Assembly (NCBI GenBank): GCA_019925095.2
Contig: CM034394.1
Span: forward strand, 8,878,272-8,942,271
Direction of reading: 5' to 3'
DNA length: 64,000 nt
Source of the DNA: Dendrolimus kikuchii
Taxonomy: Eukaryota; Arthropoda; Insecta; Lepidoptera; Lasiocampidae
Shown: piece after piece, positions 57,858 through 64,000 of the stretch
How positions within the stretch are numbered: position 1 is the stretch's first letter
How the letters are laid out: each line of letters opens with the position of its first letter
Notes under the pieces: model-generated
Database searches by the model: none
Seen by the model: only the letters and a program-made list of their open reading frames with translations
Told to the model about the DNA's origin: nothing
Position numbers and translations under genes: made by a program

Positions 57858-58503
57858 GTTTTAGTTTCATTTCTGTATGTATTGGTAAGACATAAAATTT
57901 AAGTGATACAAAATGACAAAAAATGTAACTGAAAAACGCATGTGTTTATAAATAAAAAAAATGTGTGTGTAGTGTAGTTCACACGCAGTAGCAGTGAAAC
58001 TTTAAAGAATTTGCTCACAGATAATTCTTCTCTAACTTTTGTTAATTTGTTTATAATTTCTTTAGCCTACATTCGTCAACATATTATAATTCAAATTAAA
58101 CTTCTTAAGTATTACTTTCAATTTTTCACTGTTTTAATCTAAAAAATATTATTATCAATTTTATTTTGGTCCAAATTGGACCTATGCTTTATTATCGGTC
58201 TTATTTACTCTCCAGTTTGTGTTGCACAATGAAAAGCTCGTATCTCATTTTTGTCTTTTTTTAGTGTCGCTTTTTCATTTCATCGAGTTCAAATCACAAA
58301 GATTCTAAAGAAGTTTCGCTTCAATAATAATATTTTAAATTATAGTATGTCACCTCTATTTAAGATTAACTGTCAATTATGTAACTCTGGGTAAGGCAGT
58401 AGTTTCATTAACTTAATATATAACACACTGAATTTATTTAATTGTAATTACATTATGTTTATAAATAACCGTATTTGACATGATCTTTCAATTTTGTAGT
58501 TTT
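57858..58503. other. AT-rich intergenic DNA, no gene seen
   Basis: No supported gene. Confidence 0.35.
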
Positions 58504-58515
58504 TATATTAATTTT

Positions 58516-58592
58516 ACATACATACATACATACATAACTTCACGCCAGTTCCCTTGCGGGGTAGGCACGAACAACAGAGTGCCATTTAGGCT
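58516..58592 (-). mobile_element. (ACAT)n-tailed LINE, 77-bp truncated copy E
   Basis: Tail plus about 55 bases of LINE 3' end. A perfect 12-bp target duplication, TATATTAATTTT, at 58504-58515 and 58593-58604. Confidence 0.92.
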
Positions 58593-58604
58593 TATATTAA
58601 TTTT

Positions 58605-60065
58605 GTAAGTCTTATTAGATTTTTTCTTATTTCAAGAAGCAATTTTCAAAAAACATGTCGTTAACAGAAATGTTATTTTAATACAAATACAAAAGAAACC
58701 AACATAAAAAGACTTAACAGTAATGATAACAAGCATAACTTGCAACTGTGCATACAGTCATAAGGCGAGTTGAATTCTGAATAAATAAATACTCAAGCAC
58801 CTGCATATGGCAGTTAAGTGCCCATTAGCTTCCAAGAAATACAGCCAAGAGTTATTGTACTTGTATTCTTTTTAAAAGTATCAACATACTTATTAAAAGT
58901 ACTGGAAAGTTGTGAAACTTCCTACAAGCGTGGAAAGTAATTTTTAATAGTTAAAGGATTTTTAACCGCTATATAAACTAGCGTATACGTATACCTATAT
59001 ACCTAGTTATACACAACTAGGCATACGTATATAAGTACCACGTGATGGAATTTAGGAACCTTTACGTTTATGCTGGGGCCGCAACTGCGATAATGTTAAA
59101 GTTATTAATTGTTGCCAAATGCGTCTAAACTATGGAGTATTAGTGTTAAAAATAACGCCGTTAACGAATATCCATATTAGTGTTTATAGGTTAATTGTCA
59201 ATATTTAAAGTTATTCAAAATAAAAACTATCGCAGCACATACAACGCATGTCACCCATCGCCACATCTGCGTGCAACAGCTTATAACTGTAACATTGTTA
59301 CAGATGAGACCTTTATAAACATACAATATTTAAAACATTTACTATATCAAGTCAATTAAAAATTATATAGAACCTTATTAAAATAGTTAAGATAAACCAC
59401 CTTATCCATGATGTCTCTGATTCATCTCCGTATGGTATTGCTTTAATAAAGACAAAAGGCAGATGTATTTGTCGGGTTCACGCCGGAAGCGAACGAATGA
59501 CGCTTCGAAAATAACACAATAATAATCTGAAATATTATAATCAAAGTTTATTACACTAGAATTATCATAATTACGATATTAAATATTGCACAATAATGCA
59601 CAGATGTATTAGGACAACTCCAAGAGTTGCATCCACGCTTGTCAGGTGTCGAGCAGCAATTTGCCCTCCAAGAATACTGCGATTATCAAGCAGTAATTAT
59701 CGACCACAATATATTATGTGCTCCTCGTCCAAGACTACCACAATTCAGACTGTCGGTCGTGGACTTGGTTGTAGACTCGTAGACTGTCAGTTTAAGACTG
59801 CCGGTTTTTAACAGATCCTCGTAGCGCACCGCAGTGACAATATCCGATAATGCTGTGGCGCCATTTCAGTTACACTTTAACTTTTTAATTAACTTCCAAC
59901 ATCCGGTTACTCCATTTCCGATATCGGTTAGCTTAATAATAAATGCTTCTACATTGACATCCGGTTAAACAACTTCCAATTACTACATGAAAGAACACTA
60001 TCCGGTTGTTGACTACTTCCGTCACATGGTTATTTTATAATAACAAATACTATTCCTACATACTC
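58605..60065. other. AT-rich intergenic DNA, no gene seen
   Basis: No supported gene. Three loosely spaced ATCCGGTT..ACTTCC words occur at 59890-60025. Confidence 0.35.
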
Positions 60066-60069
60066 AAGA

Positions 60070-60121
60070 CTTTAATTTATATTTGATTTAATGAATATCT
60101 TAAATCAAACATAAATTAAAG
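60070..60121. repeat. 52-bp palindrome
   Basis: CTTTAATTTATATTTGATTTA pairs with TAAATCAAACATAAATTAAAG, 20 of 21 bases, with a 10-base loop. Confidence 0.9.
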
Positions 60122-60134
60122 CCTTACTACGCAT

Positions 60135-60160
60135 ACATCTCAAATAACAATTTGAGATGT
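60135..60160. repeat. 26-bp palindrome
   Basis: ACATCTCAAA and TTTGAGATGT are perfect inverted repeats around TAACAA. Confidence 0.85.
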
Positions 60161-60349
60161 AACCTTGGTAACGACGTTAAACATTAAACGACAACTCAGA
60201 TGGTGGTGAACTTCACTTACATTATTGAAGTTAATCGTTCGTTATCTGGTTATTTTTAACGCTAATAATTAAACGTATTTAGACACAGTCACTAACACTA
60301 TCATTAACGCAAATGGAGATGGAGCGTAATAGATATACAAACTTTAAAT

Positions 60350-60407
60350 GCTAGTTAAAAAAAGTGTTATTCATGTGTTATTATGAATAACACTTTTTTT
60401 AAATAGC
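60350..60407. repeat. 58-bp palindrome
   Basis: The 25-base arms at 60350-60374 and 60383-60407 (core AAAAAAAGTGTTATTCAT) pair with one mismatch around an 8-base loop. Confidence 0.9.
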
Positions 60408-61511
60408 CTTTAATACGATAACGTATGATACTTATTTAACGATTATACTATAATTTTTAATAATTACAGATTTAGTCAAAGAGATATTATGTTTCAACAA
60501 ATAAAGGTAGGGCCTCAAAAAACAAGAAAAAATGAACCGCGATGCCATCTACTTTACCTTTAACCTTTTAAGAACTACGTTATTTCTCTGGGTGTATATA
60601 TAATTCCATTATAGTATGTATTTTTACTTCGATGCTTTTACTAGAAAACTCTTAAGTTTCCTTATAAAACAGAATTAATACAGAAATTCATAATAATATT
60701 ATATTATAATTATAGCAAAAACCAATTATTACACAAAGTTATTAATTTGACTAAACTATACACATATGCACTCAAGTTAAAACATTTCATTTCATGTTCT
60801 TTTTATACTTTTTCCTTACTCTTATAATTTGGGAGCTTTCCTCAGTCAATTTACTTCTGACTCTCGACTCAGAGGCGGATGTCTTTTGTGCCTTAATGGT
60901 ATCACCGTATTATGCTAAACAACTTGAGGCAATTGCATAGCCTTCGTGGCCCGCCTGCATTTACGAGTGACTTCTCATTTCGTTCTGTGTGAATTTATTT
61001 TACGTAAAGTAGCTACCATAATTTAAAAAAATATACATAGCAACAGAAAATGTAATATTTATAAATAATTTGAAATATCAGTAGAAACCGGATATTATTG
61101 TTTCACCGCTTCGTCTTCATGCTTACATGCTGTTGCTTCATCTGTAATAATGTTAAAGTTTTTGACCGTTTCACGCAGATAAGCGATGGGTTCAATGTGA
61201 TATTGTTATTAATTGTTCAAGACGTTTGTTTGCGATTAACGCAACTCTTTCATTTCCATCAGACCTCATTACATCATAACGTAATATCTTTATAAATTAT
61301 ACATATCACTCACCTTACATACGTCTAACATGAAATACCTAAAATTATCTCTAAAAATCTAATACAATAAAGAGTCCGTCAAACCGTAAATATAAAACTA
61401 GAATTGGAAAGCAAGTTTCATTCAATATAATACCAAATCAACGTTAAATATTGACAGATAACGAATATGTATATGAAAATGTAGATATTTGTCAATGGCG
61501 TTATTTTTAAC

Positions 61512-61592
61512 GGTATAAATAAGATGCATTTGGGCTCAGCCATTAACTATAACATTACCGCAGGTGTAGCCCGAGTAATAGAAATAACAAGT
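61512..61592 (+). promoter_or_regulatory. possible core promoter and 5'-UTR exon
   Basis: GTATAAATAAG at 61513-61523 resembles a TATA box; CTCAGCC about 25 bases on could be an initiator; and ACAAGTAAGTAT at about 61587-61598 resembles a splice donor. No ATG-started frame lies between, so it would be a noncoding first exon. Each element is common by chance in AT-rich DNA. Confidence 0.25.
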
Positions 61593-61989
61593 AAGTATAT
61601 TATTTTATTTCAAAAAACGAACTAGTTTTCAAAAGATACTTGACACATATTTAAACAAATGAAGGCAGTGAGAGCTCTTAAAAATATAATTTTGAGTCGA
61701 TTCTAGTATAGAACGAATTGTGAATATTCCAACATTCACGGACTATTTTCACTTGAACGCTAAATTACAGTCGCTAAATTGAACGATGGAATTAGGTATA
61801 ATCATGGTATTTATTTTGCAAATTTCTTTAGCGCATAATTGAAACGGTTTAAATGCATAATGAGTGCTCTTGAAAATTTTCTGAACTTGAAAAGGAGTTT
61901 GTTTCTTTGAGATTTTCACAATAATACTTGTCAAGTTATATTTTATTCTAAGTAATGTTTTGATGTTGGATTATTTTTTACTATTAAAA

Positions 61990-62932
61990 CTATTATGATT
62001 ATTATTGTTTCCAACCAAAACTGCGTGGACCGAGCTTTATGACCCGGCGCCGAGTCCTGCTGGAAGGACCATTCTTGGTTATTGAACATGGTGTTGTTAA
62101 GAAGCTTAAGTACCTTCTCAAGAATGGTATCTTGATACACTTGTGCCGATGTTTTGATACCTTTTTCACAAAAATATGGCTCAGTCACTTCTTCATAGCT
62201 AACACCCCACCAGACCATCACTGAAGGCACGGATAATGCCCACGTTGCACTCTGTCGACTAACTGAGAAGCTTCCTTAGAGCTTTGAGCATAAATACGGT
62301 CATTTTGTTTGTTAAAATGTTACTCAATTGTAAAAATTTTCTCATCCGTAAACAAATTTTTTCTGTGACCTCCCTTTGCGTACCGCTTCAGTAGTTGTTT
62401 CGATTTTACCACCCTATTCTTTTTTAAATTATGAGTTAAGAAATTACCAGTGCGTATCTTATAGGCCTCAAGTCCTAAGTCATCTTTTAAAATACGCGAC
62501 ATGGTTCTAGGTGATATCTTCATCTCCCGAAATAAAATCTTTTGCTTACGGACAGGATTTCTTCGAATTCTTTCCCTAACTGCTTTGACCACCTTTTTCG
62601 TACGAACACTATGTGGACGGCCAGATCTTTTTCTGTCACAAACAGAGGAGATCTCATTGTACCTATTAATAGGCCGGTACACGAACATTTGACTAATACC
62701 AAGCGTATGGAGAGTTTTAAAAATTGCATTTCGCTCCATACCTACTCTGTGTAATGCAAACACAGCGATTCGGTTCTCTTTATCGCCCCACTCCATTTTA
62801 ATATCGCAAAATGTTGTACAATGTATTGGCGCCAAAATGAGAAAACACAATGAACAATCATATAAAAATGACAGATTCCAAATTTAAGTGTAGTATTTTG
62901 TTTCTTTTTAATTGTAACAGTATTTATGGCCA
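61990..62932 (-). mobile_element. Tc1/mariner-like DNA transposon, 3'-truncated
   Basis: The right end (minus-strand start) reads TGGCCATAAATACTGTTACA, which looks like a terminal inverted repeat. The transposase relic follows. The left end is missing: similarity stops after ARSTQFWLET near 62000, where AT-rich DNA takes over. Confidence 0.8.
61998..62796 (-). pseudogene. Tc1-like transposase, dead
   Basis: Likely start ATG at 62796 (MEWGDKENRIAVFALHRVG). The N-terminal half has the paired helix-turn-helix DNA-binding region ending in GRPHSVRTKKVVKAVRERIR and the SPRTMSRILKDDLGLEAYK block. The first catalytic Asp is in FTDEKIF (about 62345). An in-frame stop follows FTIE, and a frameshift occurs near 62240 before SVMVWWGVSYE. 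The second Asp is in FQQDSAPGHKA (about 62040). The third acidic residue, expected in a SPDLNP-type motif, is missing because the 3' end is lost. So the protein cannot be active; it was a cut-and-paste transposase acting on its inverted repeats at TA sites. Confidence 0.88.
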
Positions 62933-64000
62933 GACTAAGTATACTTATAATGAACGTGAAGTGAGAAATTGAATCGTCACTGTTAAAGTTAATGAATCAT
63001 CATCCAACTTTGAGTAGTAAAACTTGGATAAACATGGCACAAGTGGATGGAGTATTGATAAAATTAGTAAAGCAATTAGGTGAGTTACGGCGAGTGGTGA
63101 ATAAACTAAAAGAGATTAGATATGACTTCGTCGGTAACAAGTTAAAAATATCTTAACTACTTGTTTTTACTTTACAACAAAATTGCCTTAACTGCCTATT
63201 ACTGAATGAATAACGATTATTAACTTGCCAGAACTTCGATCAACATATGTAAGTGTAGTTCTTGAAACCACATTTAAGCCATAAATGCAGTTTAATACCA
63301 TTTAGCTTGGCATTTTCATTACGGTGGTCCTAGATTTATTAGCACTGGGGTCATCAAGAAAATGGAAATGGGCCAACTCTGTGTTTGATTGTAAAATTTA
63401 CAATTTGTACTTGGAGTACATGTCGCCAAGATTTTGTACTCTCTGAAAATTCAGCAACGCATAAATAATATGTCTAATATTTTTTGGAGCCAAATGGAAA
63501 AGATTATACATTACTGCATAACATTGTATACATCCAAGAAGTTTAAGTACAGAAAAAAATCGCAGCCCTATCACTAAAAGCAATTTCTTACAGAAAAACG
63601 CAGGATGGATTAGAAAAGGCTGTGAAACAAGTGGGTTTTGCAATATTACTAGGATATAGAAGTAATAAAGATTTTTTGAAGTGATAACTTCTTATGGGAC
63701 GGTAAACCGCTTCGTTACGTAATGCGTTACGGCGCCAGTCGGTCTGGCTTCCCTTTCTCTCACGCATATGGCAGCGGTAGGCAGGCTCCTCCTCTCTCAC
63801 TGTAACCCACGCGCTATATACATAAAATTTAAGTAATAACCTACGCTTTTCTCAAGTTAAACAATATCAATTATAAATAGTTCAACTTAGATTAGTTTAA
63901 GTCATCACTTCTGTCGGGCGTCCCGAGACGCACACATTTTTATTTTTAATAGGAAGTAAAATAAACTTAGAAATAAGACAAAAAATTACATATATAGGTA
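62933..64000. other. intergenic DNA with one GC-richer patch
   Basis: No supported gene. Bases 63690-63810 (ATGGGACGGTAAACCGCTTC, GCGCCAGTCGGTCTGGC) are GC-richer and look like part of a repeat, with no second copy in the window. Confidence 0.35.

Noticed and set aside
18111..58540. CRISPR-like or satellite array from the recurring ACATACAT..CACGCCAG unit
   Set aside because: Copies are dispersed, in both orientations, of different length and each with its own target duplication; they are retrotransposon insertions.

Overview
The window is nuclear DNA of an insect, most likely a moth or butterfly. It is AT-rich and holds almost no host coding sequence, but it carries many interspersed repeats of kinds I recognise from lepidopteran genomes: tRNA-headed SINEs, the repeat ending in a 'GCTAGT'-type motif, LINE 3' ends with the 'TTGTCT..AAGAGATCGC' motif, and Tc1-like and BEL/Pao elements. 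Nothing looks bacterial, and there is no operon, CRISPR array or rRNA. The species call rests on repeat style and is inference.

Layout. 1-12,940: LINE 3'-end relics at 205-597, 5345-5873 and 10598-10945, a compound repeat with a 9-bp minisatellite and an (AT)53 tract (5880-7165), and a SINE (7733-7990). 12,948-13,455: a solo LTR with a 4-bp target duplication. 14,000-18,300: a common lepidopteran repeat, a MITE, a 133-bp hairpin, and a LINE 3' end split by a younger LINE. 19,400-26,700: several very short LINE insertions with perfect or near-perfect target duplications, and a large foldback structure (23,851-24,390). 27,460-38,900: LINE tails, RTE-like and CR1/Jockey-like C-terminal fragments, and a second MITE copy. 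39,990-40,354: a probable terminal coding exon with a poly(A) signal, the only good host-gene candidate. 40,537-47,093: a BEL/Pao retrotransposon on the minus strand with an uninterrupted 1,824-codon gag-pol. 47,898-64,000: a second SINE, a poly(A)-tailed LINE insertion, an LTR relic, an RTE-like C-terminus, a solo LTR split by a younger LINE, short palindromes, and a dead Tc1-like transposase.

The region works as a stack of insertions, not as a set of cooperating genes. Relative ages can be read from nesting: the older LINE tail was split by the (ACAT)n-tailed LINE, and the solo LTR at 56,839-57,853 was split by another copy of it. The (ACAT)n-tailed LINE has six near-identical, differently 5'-truncated copies here and appears to be the most recently active family. 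I did not find a convincing new molecular system. The best leads are the (ACAT)n LINE micro-insertions, the foldback element, the 15,257-15,389 hairpin, the preserved BEL reading frame, and the unidentified terminal exon.
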